From contig OW121743.1 in assembly GCA_933228675.1 (NCBI GenBank), positions 115,431,781-115,495,780 of the forward strand: a stretch of 64,000 nt of DNA, given 5' to 3'. A program made the translations under genes and the position numbers. This DNA is from Stomorhina lunata (Eukaryota > Arthropoda > Insecta > Diptera > Rhiniidae). Numbering within the stretch: the stretch's first letter is position 1; each line of letters starts with the position of its first letter. The notes beneath the pieces were generated by a model. It was not told the DNA's origin and searched no databases. It saw only the letters and a list, made by a program, of their open reading frames with translations. Below are positions 12,001-25,775 of the stretch, piece after piece.

Positions 12001-15000
12001 CGAAAATAAACAATATATCAAAAATTTCCTAAAAAAATTTTTAGCATCGAAAATTTTTTTTAAAAAATTTATTTTTTAAACTATTTTTCAACACAAACAA
12101 TTTTTTATGAAAAGTTTTCTATATAAAAATTTTCAATGAAAAAATATTTCTAATTATGAGCTTCTATATCTAAAAATGTTCGATCTAAATAATCTCTTAA
12201 AAAAATTTTGATCTTAAATGTTTCTTTAAAAAGTTTTCGATCTGAAATTATTTTACAGAAAATTTTAGATGATACATTTTTTATAAAAAATTTTTAAGGT
12301 AAAATTTTTTTAGAAAAAATTGAAACGCGTCGAGGAATTTTCGTTTCTCCGCAAACAATTTTTTGCTTTTTATCAATAAATTGGTCTGTTACATTAATAA
12401 ATAAATGTAACAGATTTGGAATCAAATGCGAAAGTCATTCTTTTTGAATAATATTTACATCCCGACAATTTTGTTAATTTTTGGAAAAAATTTTGTGATA
12501 AAAATTTTCTATAGAAAATTTTCGTTTTTTTATTTTTTTGTAGAAAAATTTAAATAAGAAAATATTCTATAGAAAATTTTTAATAACAAAAATTTCTATT
12601 TTTAATTTTTTTTATAGAAAATTTTTTATCTTAAAATTTTTTATGAAAATTTTTAATATTAAATTTTTCTACACAAAATTTTTGATATTAAATTTTTCTA
12701 CAAAAAATTTTCGGTCTTAAATTTTTCTACAAAAAATTTTCGGTCTTAAATTATTCTATGAAAAATTTTTGATCTAAATATTTTTCTATAGAGAATTTTC
12801 GATGCAAAATTTTTTTAAAGAAAATTTTCGATCTTAAATTATTACATAAAAATGTTTGATCTAATTTTTTTTCTATAGGAAATTTTTGATCTTAAAATTT
12901 TCTTTAAAAATTTTTCAATCTTAAATTTTTGATCTTTAATTTTTTTACAGAAAATTTTCGATCTAAATTTTTTTATAGAAAATTTTTTTTTTTAAATTTT
13001 TCTACAGAAAATTTTCGATCTTAAATTTTTACATAGAAAATTTTTGATCTAATTTTTTTTTTATAAAAAATTTTGAATCTTAAATTTTTTTACAGAAAAT
13101 GTTCGTTCATAAATTATTCTATAAAAATTTTTCATTTAAATTTTTTTTCCAAAGAAAATTTTTGATCTCAAATTTTTCTAAAGAAAATTTTCGATCTTAA
13201 ATTTTTTCATAGAAAATTTTTGATCTAATTTTTTTCCAAAGAAAATTTTTGATCTTAAATCTTTCCTGTAGAAAATTTTTGATCAAAGTTTTTTCTAGAA
13301 AAAATTTTTAATCGAATTTTTTTTCTATAGAAAATTTCTGATCTTCACTTTTTCTTTAGAAAATTTTCCATCTTAAATTTTTCTATAGAAAATTTTTTTC
13401 TAAAGAAAATTTTTGATCTTAAATTTTTCTATAGAAAATTTTTAATCTTTAATTTTTATACAAAAAATTTTCGATCTTAAATTTTATTACAAAATATTTT
13501 TGATCTAAATTCTTTTCTAAAGAAAATTTTTAATCTTAATTTTTTCTATTAAATGTTTTTGATCTGAATTATTTTTATAAAAAATTTTTGATCTTAAACT
13601 TTTCTACAGAAAATTTTCGATCTTAAATTTTTCTATAAAAAATTGTTGACCTCAATTTTTTTCTGTAGAAAATTTTTGATCTTATGTTTTTCTACAGAAA
13701 ATTTTCGATCTTAAATTTTTCAATAAAAAGTTACTGATCTAAATATTTTTCTTTTTGATCTAAATTTTTTTCTTTAGAAAATTTTTGATCTGAAATTTTT
13801 CTTAGCAAATTTTTGATCTTAAAATTTTCTATAGAAAATTTTTTATCTAAATGTTTTTTTATAGAAAATTTTAAATCTTAAATTTTTCTATAAAAAGTTT
13901 TTGATCTTAAATTTATCTATAGAAAATTTTTGATATAAATTTTTTTCTATAGAAAATTTTTGATTTTTTCTACAGAAAATTTTTAATCTTAAAATATTCT
14001 ATAGAAAATTTTTAATTTAATTTTTTTTCTATAGAAAATATTTGATTTTAAATTTTTCTTTAGGAATTTTTCTATAGAAAATTTTTTGATCAAAATTTTT
14101 TTCTATAGAAAATTTTTGATCTTTAATTTTTTAAAGAAAATTTTCGATCTTAAATTATTCTATAAAAAAAATGTTTGATCTGAATTTTTTTTCTATAGAA
14201 AATTTTTGATCTTAAATTTTTCTATAGAAAATTTTCGATCTTATTTTTTCTTTACAAAATTTTTGATCTATAAAAAAATTTTTGATCTATATTTTTTGCT
14301 ATAGAAAATTTTTGATTTTAAATTTATCTATAGAAAATTCTCGATCTTAAATTTTTCTTTAAAAAATTTTTGATCCAAATTTTTCTACAGTAAAATTTTT
14401 GATCCAAATTTTTCTACAGTAAAATTTTTATCTAAATTTTACTACAAAAAATGTTCGATCTTGAATTATTCTATAAAATATTTTTGATCTAAATTTTTTT
14501 CTATCGAAAATTTTTGATCTAAATTTTTTTCTATAGAAAATTTTCGATTTAAAATTTTTCTGTAGAAGATTTTTGATCTAAATTTTGTTCTATACAAAAT
14601 TTTTGATCTTAAACTTTTCTACAAAATAATTTCGATCTTAAATTCTATGAAAAATTTTATACCCAAATTTTTTGCTATAGAAAATTTTTAATCTTAAATT
14701 ATTCTCTAGAAAATTTTTGATCAAAATTATTTTCTATAGATAATTTTTTTATATTAAATTTTTTTACAGAAAAATTTCGATCTTAAATTTTTGATCTAAA
14801 TTTTTTTATATAGAAAATTTTCGATCTTAAATTTTTCTATATAAAATTTTGATCTTTAATTTTTTTACAGAAAATTTTGGATCTAAATTTTTTTTATAGA
14901 AAATTTTTTATCTTAAATTTTTCTACAGAAAATTTTCGATCTTAAATTTTTTCATAGAAAATTTTTGATCTACATTTTTTCTAAAGAAAATTTTGAATCT

Positions 15001-15760
15001 TTAATTTTTCTACAGAAATTGTTCGATCATAAATTATTCTATAAAAATTTTTCATTTAAATTTTTTTTCCAAAGAAAATTTTCGATCTTAAATTTTTCTA
15101 CAGAAAATTTTCGATCTTAAATTTTTCCATAGAAAATTTTTGATCTAATTTTTTTCCAAAGAAAATTTTTGATCTTAAATTTTTCTATAGAAAATTTTTC
15201 ATCAAAATTTTTTCTATAGAAAATTTCTGATCTTTAATTTTTCTTTAGAAAATTTTGAATCTTAAATTATTCTATAGAAAATATTTGATCAAAATCATTT
15301 TCTATAGAAAATTTTTCTGTATTAAATTTTTTTACAGAAAAATTTCGATCTTAAATTTTTGATCTAAATTTTTTTCTACAGAAAATTTTTGATCTTCAAT
15401 TTTTCTATATAAAATTTTCGCAACAAACTTTTTTTATAAAAATTATTTTTCATAGAAAATTTTCGATTTTTCTATTTCTATATACAATTTTGATCTAAAT
15501 TTTTCGATTAACAAATTTTTTCACACAAAATCTATTTGTTATAAGTTTTAAAATTTAAATTTTGTAAAAAATTTAAGGTGGAAAATGTTTTCTCTAATAA
15601 ATATTTGATTTAGTTTTTTTTTTTGATAGAAAATTTGCTATAAAATTATTAAGATGATTCGAAAATATTTGAAACAAATTTTTGACTATAGAAAAATTGA
15701 ATACAAAAATATTTAAAAAAAAAATTTAAGATAAAAGTAGAAAATCTTTATTAAAGAAAT
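12001..15760. repeat. Palindromic-core satellite, array 4
   Basis: The unit is about 29 bp, with the core in its AAATTTTTCTATAGAAAA form and linker GATCTTAA. It is more decayed than other arrays: many units have CTACAG, CTAAAG or CTTTAG in place of CTATAG. The left part (12001-12480) is very degenerate and contains a copy of the hairpin element at 12322-12449. Confidence 0.93.
12322..12449 (-). repeat. Hairpin element HP1, copy 1
   Basis: This is non-satellite sequence inside array 4. It runs from GAAACGCGTCGAGGAATTT through a hairpin with stem TCTGTTACAT/ATGTAACAGA and loop TAATAAATAA (TTATTTATTA on the other strand) to TTTGGAATCAAATGC and TTCTTTTTGAA. About 125 bp match the copies at 25651-25775 (opposite strand) and 46061-46187. 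No ORF or tRNA-like fold was recognised. The name HP1 is only local to this report. Confidence 0.9.
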
Positions 15761-17085
15761 TATACAACATTTTTGATAGAATTATTTTCTTTATAGAAAA
15801 TAGCAATATTTTTCTCGAGAGTTTGTGGATGGAGAAAATGTTTCTTTTTAAAAATTTTGTATAACATTTTTTTTGCTTTCGAAAGTTTTGTATAGAAAAG
15901 CAACTGTCTTTTAAAGTTACTTATATAATGGAAAGTGAAATGGAACTTTTGTATATTTAAAGAACCATTTCGTATGTAAAAAGTACTTTTGATTCCCAAA
16001 AAGTACTTTATAATTAATAATCATCTCCTAAAAACTGCAGCTGCTTCTAATGATGCTTCAACTGTGGCTGATTTTGTAGTTACTTTTGCTAAAACTTTTA
16101 CAATACAAATATGTGTGTTTTTGTGTGGGTGCGTAAGTTGTATTAGTGTTAGTTGCTAGTATGTACTGCAAATGTCGCCCTCCCTATTTTAGTCATGGCT
16201 TAAAATGCAAATTTCGTAATGTTTTACGTACGATATGTGTGTTTGAGCTGTTTCTCTGATATTTTTTTTTTCATTTTTCCTCTGCACAAGGACTCTCGAC
16301 AAAAGTTACTGTGGCTGATGCCACAGCAGCAACAATAGGTTATAGTTCACGATGCTATGAAGGGCTCATGAGAAGTTCATACTAGGAAAAATTTATATAT
16401 ATACGTTTATGTTACATGGGAAAAAAAAGAAGAAAAACCAAAATGTTTTCATAAATTTATAATGAAATCCATTGGAGGAAATTTTAATGTAGATTTTCAT
16501 ATTTTCATTTCTTTGGTTTGCTTTTCCTTGCATTTAACACACTTTTCTGTTTATATTTACATACTCGCACTTGGTATAAATTTGAAATTTAAATCTGTCT
16601 AAGAAATTTCAATTCATTTAAGAAAAACTTAGTTTTTCCTTCTTCTCTTTTTCTTTTAACTAAATGTTTAGTTATGCAGCGGATTTTAGGAAAATTTGTA
16701 GTAGTTGAGTCATTTAAGAAGAAGCAAAAGTTTGATAAGAATTTTTCTTTTTCGCAAAAGGCAAAAGTGAAAGTTTTAAATGAGTTGAGGTTAGAGTTGG
16801 CGGCAACGAAGAAGCAAAAGTTTAAAATAGAAATATACTCGGTCTTTGAGTAATGGCTAAAAAGTTAGTTATGACAGCGTACAGTCATATAAGATAAGAG
16901 TTAAATAAAATCTAAATTAGAAAATTTGCTTCTTATTTAGTTAAGGCAAATTTAGAGAAAGTTATTAAATTAGACAATTTTTGTTTATAAGGTATTTAGA
17001 AGAAATTCTAATTATATCAGTTTTGTTATAAAGTTAAAATTTTGTCAAAAAAATTCTAAAATAATTTTTTTTACAAAAGAGAAAC
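15761..17085. other. Unique AT-rich spacer
   Basis: ACTTTTGTAT/AAAAGTAC-like edge repeats lie at about 15940-16010. A 79-residue minus-strand ORF at 15760-15999 crosses them and is not recognisable. The rest is plain AT-rich DNA with TGTGTG runs near 16110-16140. No gene seen. Confidence 0.5.
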
Positions 17086-17400
17086 AAAAAATTCATTACA
17101 AAAATTCTTCTATAGAAAAATTTTTATTACAAAAATTTTTCTATGGAAAAATTTTCATTACAAAAATTTTTCTATGGAAAAATTTTTATTACAAAAATTT
17201 TTCTATGGAAAAATTTTCATTACAAAAATTTTTCTATGGAAAAATTTTCATTACAAAAATTTTTATATAGAAAAATTTTCATTACAAAAATTTTTCTATA
17301 GAAAAATTTTGTTTGTAAAAATTTTTCTATAGAAAATTTTCTTTACAAAACTTTTTCTATAGAAAAATTTTCATTACAAAAATGTTTCTATAAAAAAATG
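17086..17400. repeat. Array 5, left block (CATTACAA type)
   Basis: About ten units of the 31-bp type: AAAAATTTTC, ATTACAA linker, then TTTTTCTATAGAAAAA or the TATGG variant. The same unit type resumes at 18839. Confidence 0.93.
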
Positions 17401-18838
17401 TTTCTTATGAAAATTTTTTTAGATCAAAAATCTTCTACAGAAATATTTAAGATCGAAAATTTTCAATAGAAAAAAATTTAGATCAAAAATTTTCGATAGA
17501 AAAAAATCAAATCAAATATATTTTATAGAATAATTTAAAATCGAACATTTTTTGAAGTAAAATTTAGATAAAAATTTTACTGTAGAAAAATTTGGATCAA
17601 AAATTTTTAAGAGAAAAATTTAAGCTCGAAAATTTTCTATAGATAAATTTAAGATCAAAAATTTTCTATACAAAAAAATTTAGATCCAAAATTTTTTTAA
17701 TAATCAAAAATTTTGTAAAGAAAAAATAAGATTGAAAATTTTATATAGAAAATAATTTTGATCAAAATTTTCTATAAAATAATTTAAGATTTAAAATTTT
17801 CTACAGCAAAAAATTTGGGTCAAAAAATTTTTATAGAATTTAAGATCGAAATTATTTTGTAGAAAAGTTTAAGATCAAAAATTTTGTATAGAAAAAAATT
17901 TAGATCAAAAATCTTCTACAGAAAAATTTAAGATCGAAAATTTTCTATAGAAAAAAATTTAGATAAAAAATTTTTTTATAGATCAAAAATTTTATAAAGA
18001 AATAATAAGATCGAATATTTTCTATAGAAAAATTTAAGATCAAAAATTTTCTATAGATCAACCATTTTTTTATAGAATAATTTAAGATCGAAAATTTTCT
18101 TTAAAAAATTATAGATCAAAAATTTTCTATAGAAAAAAATGTTGATCAAAAAATTTGCTATAGAAAAATTCCTAAAGAAAAATTTTAAATCAAGAATTTT
18201 CTATAGAAAAAAATTAAGTTGAAAATTTTCTATAGAATAATTTAAGACCAAAATTTTTCTGTAGAAAAAATAAAAAATTTTCTATAGAAAAAAGTTAAGA
18301 TCAAAAATTGTCTATAGAAAAATTTAAGATAAAAAACTTTTTATAGAAAAATTTAAGATTTAAAATTTTCTTAGAAAAAGATTTAGATAAAAAATTTTCT
18401 ATAGAAAATTTTAGGATCAAAAATTTGCTTAAGAAAAATTTCAGATCAAAAGTTTTTTAAAGAAAAAAATTTAGATCAAAAACTTTTTATTGAATTTAGG
18501 ATCAAAAATTTTCTAAAGAAAAAAATTTAGATTAAAAATTTAAAAAAAAATTTTAAGATCGAAAATTTTTTGTAGAAAAGTTTAAGATCAAAAATTTTTT
18601 ATAGAAATAATTCAGATCAAAAAATTTTAATAGAAAAAAATTTAGATCAAAAATATTTTGTAATCAAATTTAAGACCGAAAATTTTTTGTATAAAAATTA
18701 ATGATCAAAAATTTTCTATAGAAAAATTTAAGATCAAAAATTTTCTTTAGAAAAAAATTTTTATTAAAAATTTTCTATAGAAAAATTTAAGATCGTAAAT
18801 TTTCTAAAGAAAAATTGAAGATCAGAAATTTTCTATAG
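17401..18838. repeat. Array 5, middle block (GATC type, inverted to array 4)
   Basis: About 29-bp units read AAGATC, AAAAATTTTCTATAGAAAAA. This is the reverse complement of the array 4 unit. The block is highly decayed, with many length changes, and is sandwiched between two blocks of CATTACAA-type units. Confidence 0.9.
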
Positions 18839-21120
18839 AAAAAAATTTTTCTACAGAAAAATTTTCATTACAAAAATTTTTCTATAGAAAAATTTTCATT
18901 GCAAAAATTTTTCTATAGAAAAATTTTCATTGCAAAAATTTTTCTATAGAAAAATTTTCATTGCAAAAATTTTTCTACAGAAAAATTTTCATTGCAAAAA
19001 TTTTTCTATAGAAAAATTTTTATTGCAAAAATTTTTCTATAGAAAAATTTTCATAACAAAAGTTTTTCTATAGAAAAATTTTCATTACAAAAATTTTCTT
19101 ATAGAAAAATTTTCATTACAAAAATTTTTTTATAGAAAAATTTTCATTACAAAAATTTTTCTATAGAAAAATTTTCGTTACAAAAATTTTTCTATAGAAA
19201 AATTTTCATTACAAAAATTTTTCTATAGAAAAATTTTCATTACAAAAATTTTTCTATAGAAAAATTTTCATTACAAAAATTTTTCTATAGAAAAATTTTC
19301 ATTACAAAAATTTTTCTATAGAAAAATTTTCATTACAAAAATTTTTCTATAGAAAAATTTTCATTACAAAAATTTTTCTATAGAAAAATTTTCATTACAA
19401 AAATTTTTCTATAGAAAAATTTTCATTACAAAAATTTTTCTATAGAAAAATTTTCATTACAAAAATTTTTCTATAGAAAAATTTTCATTACAAAAATTTT
19501 TCTATAGAAAAATTTTCATTACAAAAATTTTTCTATGGAAAAATTTTCATTACAAAAATTTTTCTATGGAAAAATTTTCATTACAAAAATTTTTCTATGG
19601 AAAAATTTTCATTACAAAAATTTTTCTATGGAAAAATTTTCATTACAAAAATTTTTCTATGGAAAAATTTTCATTACAAAAATTTTTCTATAGAAAAATT
19701 TTCATTGCAAAAATTTTTCTATGGAAAAATTTTCATTACAAAAATTTTTCTATAGAAAAATTTTAATTACAAAAATTTTTCTATAGAAAAATTTTCATTA
19801 CAAAAATTTTTCTATAGAAAAATTTTCATTACAAAAATTTTTCTATAGAAAAATTTTCATTACAAAAATTTTCATTACAAAAATATTTCTATAGAAAAAT
19901 TTTTATTACAAAAATTTTTCTATAGAAAAATTTTTATTACAAAAATTTTTCTATAGAAAAATTTTCATTACAAAAATTTTTCTATACAAAAATTTTCATT
20001 ACAAAAATTTTTCTATAGAAAAATTTTCATTACAAAAATTTTTCTATAGAAAAATTTTCATTACAAAAATTTTTCTATAGAAAAATTTTCATTACAAAAA
20101 TTTTTCTATAGAAAAATTTTCATTACAAAAATTTTTCTATAGAAAAATTTTCATTACAAAAATTTTTCTATAGAAAAATTTTCATTACAAAAATTTTTCT
20201 ATAGAAAAATTCTCATTACAAAAATTTTTCTATAGAAAAATTTTCATTACAAAAATTTTTCTATAGAAAAATTTTCATTACAAAAATTTTTCTATAGACA
20301 AAATTTCATTACAAAAATTTTTCTATAGAAAAATTTTCATTACAAAAACTTTTCTATAGGAAAATTTTCATTACAAAAATTTTTCTATAGAAAAATTCTC
20401 ATTACAAAAATTTTTCTATAGAAAAATTTTCATTACAAAAATTTTTCTATAGAAAAATTTTCATTACAAAAATTTTTCTATAGACAAAATTTCATTACAA
20501 AAATTTTTCTATAGAAAAATTTTCATTACAAAAACTTTTCTATAGGAAAATTTTCATTGCGAACATTTTTCTATAGAAAAATTTTCATTGCAAACATTAT
20601 TCTATAGAAAAATGTTTTTTGCAAAAATATTTCTATAGAAAAATTTTCTTTGCAAAAAATTTTCTATAGAAAAATTTTCATTACTAAAATTTGTCTAAGA
20701 AAAATTTTCATTACAAAAATTTGCTTATAGAAAAATTTTCATTACAAAAATTTTTCTATAGAAAAATTTTCATTACAAAAATTTTTCTATAGAAAAATGT
20801 TCATTACAAAATTTTTCTATAGAAAAATGTTCATTACAAAATTTTTCTATAGAAACATTTTCATTACAAAAATTTTTCTATAGAAAAATTTTCATTACAA
20901 AAATTTTTCTATAGAAAAATTTTCATTACAAAAATTTTTCTATAGAAAAATTTTCATTACAAAAGTTTTTCTATAGAAAAGTTTTCATTACAAAAGTTTT
21001 TCTATTGAAAAATTTTTATTACAAACATTTTTTTTTATAGAAAAATTTTCAATACAAAAAGTGTTTTTATAGAAAAATTTTCATTAAAAAAAATTTTTCT
21101 ATAGACAAATTTTTAATTTC
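18839..21120. repeat. Array 5, right block (CATTACAA type)
   Basis: The 31-bp unit is TTTTCATTACAAAAA plus TTTTTCTATAGAAAAA with overlapping ends. It is nearly perfect from about 19140 to 20560. A six-unit, 186-bp duplication is visible: TATAGACAAAATTTC at 20293 and again at 20479. Units with TATGG cluster at 19530-19740. The 66-residue ORF at 19566-19766 is repeat-encoded. Confidence 0.95.
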
Positions 21121-22399
21121 TATATCTCACATACACGTTTAAGTGTGCAAACTTTACTTATACACAAAAATACAAAAACACTTCACTCATGTCAACTTAA
21201 AAATGCTTTAAAATTTGATGATGGAAATTTGTTTGCCTTATATTTGACTTCATTTTCGACATTTAAATGGAGTATAATAAAGAAATATATTAACGTGTTA
21301 ATGAATTCCACTTCGACATTTAACGAAATCATGCAAATAATTTCACATCCCAGCAACATTTTTTTTTTTACAATGGAAATTTTTTTTTTATGCCTAATAA
21401 GGAAACATGTTTTATTTAGGACTATATGCACATTTTTTCCAGGAATATTCGCAAGAGTATTTGCTTGATGAAAAGAATGAAAGCTTGTCAAATTTTCGTT
21501 TGCTTCATCATTAATGGAAATAAGAGTTTTCTTTAGTTAAGATTAGCATAAATTTACCTTAAAATATAAATAAAATTGAATTTGCCTCATACACTTGGAG
21601 CATGGAAATCTACATTAATTTTCCCACATTCAAATATAAATAAATAAATAAGAAATTCCCATACATACATAAGATACATCTGCATATAAATACTTAACCT
21701 TAACTAAACAACGAACAACTCAGACATATATGTACACTTTTTATATATACATATAAAGAGAGAAACAGAATTCCACCATAAATTGTTTAAAAATATATCT
21801 AAAGATGAATGCTGCCAATCTATATCAATATAAATTATATAATTCAATAAATCCGTCAATTTTGGTTAACACCCAACTCTTATAAATTTATACAATACAA
21901 ATGCCTATTGACATTCATATTCACTCACACAGAAACAAACATATTTAACGCATTTCCACATAAAATGAATAAGAATTTTATGGCACGTTCTTAAATGTGT
22001 GAGTGTATGTGTGTGTGTATGTGTGTATGCTTAACTAAAAGACTTAAATTATTTAATTGAATAGACATGTTAACGCTTTAAAGTATTTCATTTCATTCAC
22101 TTCTTCAATCAGTCATTCAGTCATTTATTCATGCATTTATCTTTCATCTACTAACACACATTCCTTTATTTATTTAAACAGAAGTACATGAGTATTGCTT
22201 TATTATCACGGGAACTGCATGCACGAACATGATGATAAGTCTATATAAGTCTTATTTAACGATAACTTTAACATTTAAATGTCGACGAGTTTCTCTTATC
22301 TAACTGGAGGCATAATAATAACTATAAATGTGAATACTTTGTATGCATTTTATGATTTATATATTCAGTCTTACACTATATATAAAAATTGGGCATATT
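21121..22399. other. Unique AT-rich spacer
   Basis: Two overlapping opposite-strand ORFs of about 100 residues (21145-21468 plus, 21192-21491 minus) show no domain and a composition like translated AT-rich DNA. A TG microsatellite lies at about 21997-22030. No supported gene. Confidence 0.5.
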
Positions 22400-22626
22400 T
22401 ACTAGACTTGGCTATGATTAGAGTATGATGAGATTGTCACTAAAGACAAGACTTTGACTAGAGATTATAACGGGGGATTAGGTCTAAATATTATGACTAA
22501 ACCCTTTCATTAGAAGCTATGATAGAGATTATGACTGCAGACTATTACTAACGCCTATGGCAAGAGACAATGACCAGAAACCATAAATTAAGACTATGAC
22601 TAAAAACTAAGACTACAGGCAACGAC
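22400..22626. repeat. Degenerate ACTATGACTA tandem repeat
   Basis: Many imperfect copies of a 12-20 bp word (GACTATGACTAAA, GAGATTATGACT, AAGACTATGACT) end where array 6 begins. The start of the spacer after array 1 (2040-2105) carries similar words on the other strand. Confidence 0.7.
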
Positions 22627-22840
22627 AAAATGTTATAAATTATCTATAAAAAATGTTTATATACAAATATAAAATCTTTTTGACATAAAATCTAGTTTAA
22701 AATTTTTTTATAGAAAATTTCTTATTTTAATTTTTTAAAAAATTTAGAAATTTTTTTTTAGAAAATTTTCCATTTAAACTAAAATTTTTTCTTAAAAAGG
22801 TTTATCAAAATTTGGGACATCAAACATTTAATTAAAAAGT

Positions 22841-22914
22841 TTTACTGTAGTGTATTGCACTAAGAATCCCAATTTATTACAATTATTTATTATTGTAATA
22901 AATAAATTTTTTCT
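22841..22914 (+). repeat. Hairpin element HP2, copy 1
   Basis: TTTACTGTAGTGTATTGCAC is followed by TAAGAATCCCAA and a hairpin with stem TTTATTACAA/TTGTAATAAA and loop TTATTTATTA. Nearly the same sequence lies in reverse orientation in array 10 at 44491-44553. The loop and the ATCCCAA flank are shared with HP1, so the two are probably related subfamilies. Confidence 0.88.
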
Positions 22915-25650
22915 ATAGAAAACTTTTGTTTAATCTTGAGTGCATTTAATTAATAATTTTCTATAGAAAATTATTGATATAAAATTTTTTGATAGAAAAT
23001 TTGTTTATAAAAATTTTTTGATATGAAATTTTTCGATATAAAATTTTTCTATAGAAAACTTTCGATATAAAATTTTTTTATAGAAAATCTTCCATATAAA
23101 ATTTTCTATAGAAAATGTTCCATATAAATATAATCTTTGGTAAAGAGTTTTCTGTACTAAATTTTTCTACAGAGAATTTTCGATATACAATTTTTCGATA
23201 GAAAATTTGTTTATAAAAAATGTTTGATATGAAATTTTTCTAATGTAAATTTTTTTAAAGTTTTTCAGTAGAAAATTTTCAAAATAAAATTTGTTTGCAG
23301 AAAATTTTCGATATGAATTTTTTTCTTTAGAAAATCTAGTAAAATTTTTTTTATATAAAATCTTTGATATACAAGTTTTCTGTAGAAAATTTTCGAAAAA
23401 ATTTTTTTTTTTTTTAATTTTTTTTTATTTTATTTTTTATACAGAAAATTTTGCATTTAAATTAAAATTATTTCTATAGAAAATTTATGATATAAAATTT
23501 TTTTATAGAAAATTTTTGATATAAAATTTTTTGATAGAAGATTTTTGATATAAAATATTTGTATAGAAAATTTGCGATACAAAATTTTTCTATAGAAAAT
23601 CTTCGATATCAAATTTTTCTGTAGAAAAATTTAATTTCAATATAAAATTTTTCTATAGAAAACATTCGATATAAAACTTTCTAAAGAAAATTTTCCATAT
23701 ATGTATAATCTTGGGTAAAAAATTTTCGATATAAAATTTTCGATATAAAATTTTTCGATAGAAAATTTTTTATATGAATTTTTTCTAAAGAAAATCTTCG
23801 ATATTAAGTTTTTCAGTAGAAAATTTTCGATATTAATTTTTTTCTACAGAAACTCGAGTAAGAAAAAAAATTTTTTTATACAAAATCTTTGATATAAAAT
23901 TTTGCTGTAGAAAATTTTCGGTTAAAAATTTTTCTATATAAATTTTTTTATTTTAATTTTTTAAAATTTTTTGATATAGAATTTTTTTATAGAAAAATTT
24001 TGATTTACAATTTTTCTATAGAAAATTTTTGATATACAATTTTTGATAGAAATTTTAGATATAAAATTTTTGTATAGAAAATTTTCGATACAAATTTTTT
24101 CTATAGAAAATGTTCGATATAAAATTTTTCTGTAGAAAATTTTCAATGTAAAATTTTTCTGCAGAAAACTTTCAATATAAAATTTGTCTATAAAAAACTT
24201 TCGATATAAAATTGTTCTAAAGAAAATCTCTCATATATGTATAGTCTTCGGTAAAAAATTTTCTATGCAAAATTTTTGTACTAAAAAAATTTTGATATAA
24301 AATTTTTCTAAAGTAAATATTCGATATAAAGTTTTTCTGTAGAAAATTTTCGATATAAAATTTTTCTATCGAAAATTTTCGATATGACTTTTTTTTTATC
24401 GAAAATTGATTAAATTTTTTTCTATAAAAAATCTGTGATATAAAAGTTTTCTGTAGAAAACTTTCGATATAAATTTTTTTTGTAGAAAAAAAAAAATTTA
24501 CGTTTAACCTAAAATTTTTTCTATAAAAAATTTTAAATATAAAATTTTTCTATAACAAATTTTTGATATAAAATTTTCAGATAGATTATTTTCGATATAA
24601 TATTTTTTGATAGAAGATTTTCTATATAAATTTTTTGTACAAAAAATTTTTGATACAAAATTTTTGATCCAAAATTTTTCTATAGAAAATTTTTGATACA
24701 AAATTTTTCTATAGAAAATTTTTGATACAAAATTTTTCTGTAGAAAATTTTCGATATAAAAAAATTTTCGATATTTATTATCCAAAATCTTCCAAATATA
24801 ATCTTCTGTAAAAAATTTTCTATATAAAATTTTTCTACACAAAAATTTCGATATAAAATTTTCAATAAAAAATTTTTTTATGAAAACTTTTTGATATAAC
24901 ATTTTTCTGTAGAAAATTTTCGATAAAATTTTTTTTTTATAGAAAATTTTCGATATAAAATTTTTTTATAGGAAATCTTCCATATAAATTTGAGTAAAAT
25001 TTTTTATTTACGATATAAAAGTTTCTACATAAATTTTTTTTTGTTTTATTGTAGTTTTTTTTTTATAAAAAAATTTATATTTTAACTAAAATTTTTTCTA
25101 TAGAAAATTATTGATATAAAATTTTTCTCTAGAAAATTTTTGATACTAAATTTTTTGATAGAAGATTTTCCATATAAAATTTCTTGATAAGATTTTCGAT
25201 ATAAATTTTTTTCAAATAGAAAATTTTTGACATAAAATTTTTCTTAAAAGATTTTGATATAAAATTTTTATGTACAAAATTTTCAATATAAAATTTTTCG
25301 ATAGAAGATATTCGATACACATTATTTCTATATAGAAAATTTTTAATAGAAAATTTTTGATACAAAATTTTTCTAAAGACAATTTTTGATATAAAATTTT
25401 TCTAAAGAAAATTTCTGATATAAAATTTTTCTGTCGAAAATTTTCGATATGATTTTTATTCCATAGAAAATTGATAAAAATTTTTTTCTATACAAAGTCT
25501 TCGATATAAAAGTTTTCTATAGAAAATTTTTCTAAAAAAAAATTTCGATATAAATTTTTTCTGTAGAAACTTTTCCATAAAAATAAAAAATTAAAAAAAA
25601 ATAAAACTTTTCTATAGAAAATTTTTTTCTCAAAAAATAACAAAATAGTC

Positions 25651-25775
25651 TCAAAAAGAAAAGTATTCGCATTTGATCCCAAATCTGTTACATTTATTTA
25701 TTAATGTAACAGACTAATTTATTGATAAAAAGCCAACAAATTTTTGCGGAGAAACCAAATTCCTCGACGCGTTTT
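25651..25775 (+). repeat. Hairpin element HP1, copy 2
   Basis: This is the reverse-complement match of 12322-12449 and 46061-46187. It reads TCAAAAAGAA, GCATTTGATCCCAAA, the stem TCTGTTACAT/ATGTAACAGA with loop TTATTTATTA, then GCCAACAAATTTTTGCGGAG and CCTCGACGCGTTTT. It interrupts array 6. Confidence 0.9.

Noticed and set aside
21145..21491. Two overlapping ORFs of about 100 residues on opposite strands
   Set aside because: Mutual shadows with low-complexity stretches; no domain recognised.
24504..24902. 132-residue minus-strand ORF rich in Phe, Lys, Ile and Tyr
   Set aside because: Made entirely of decayed array 6 units; composition is that of translated AT-rich satellite.
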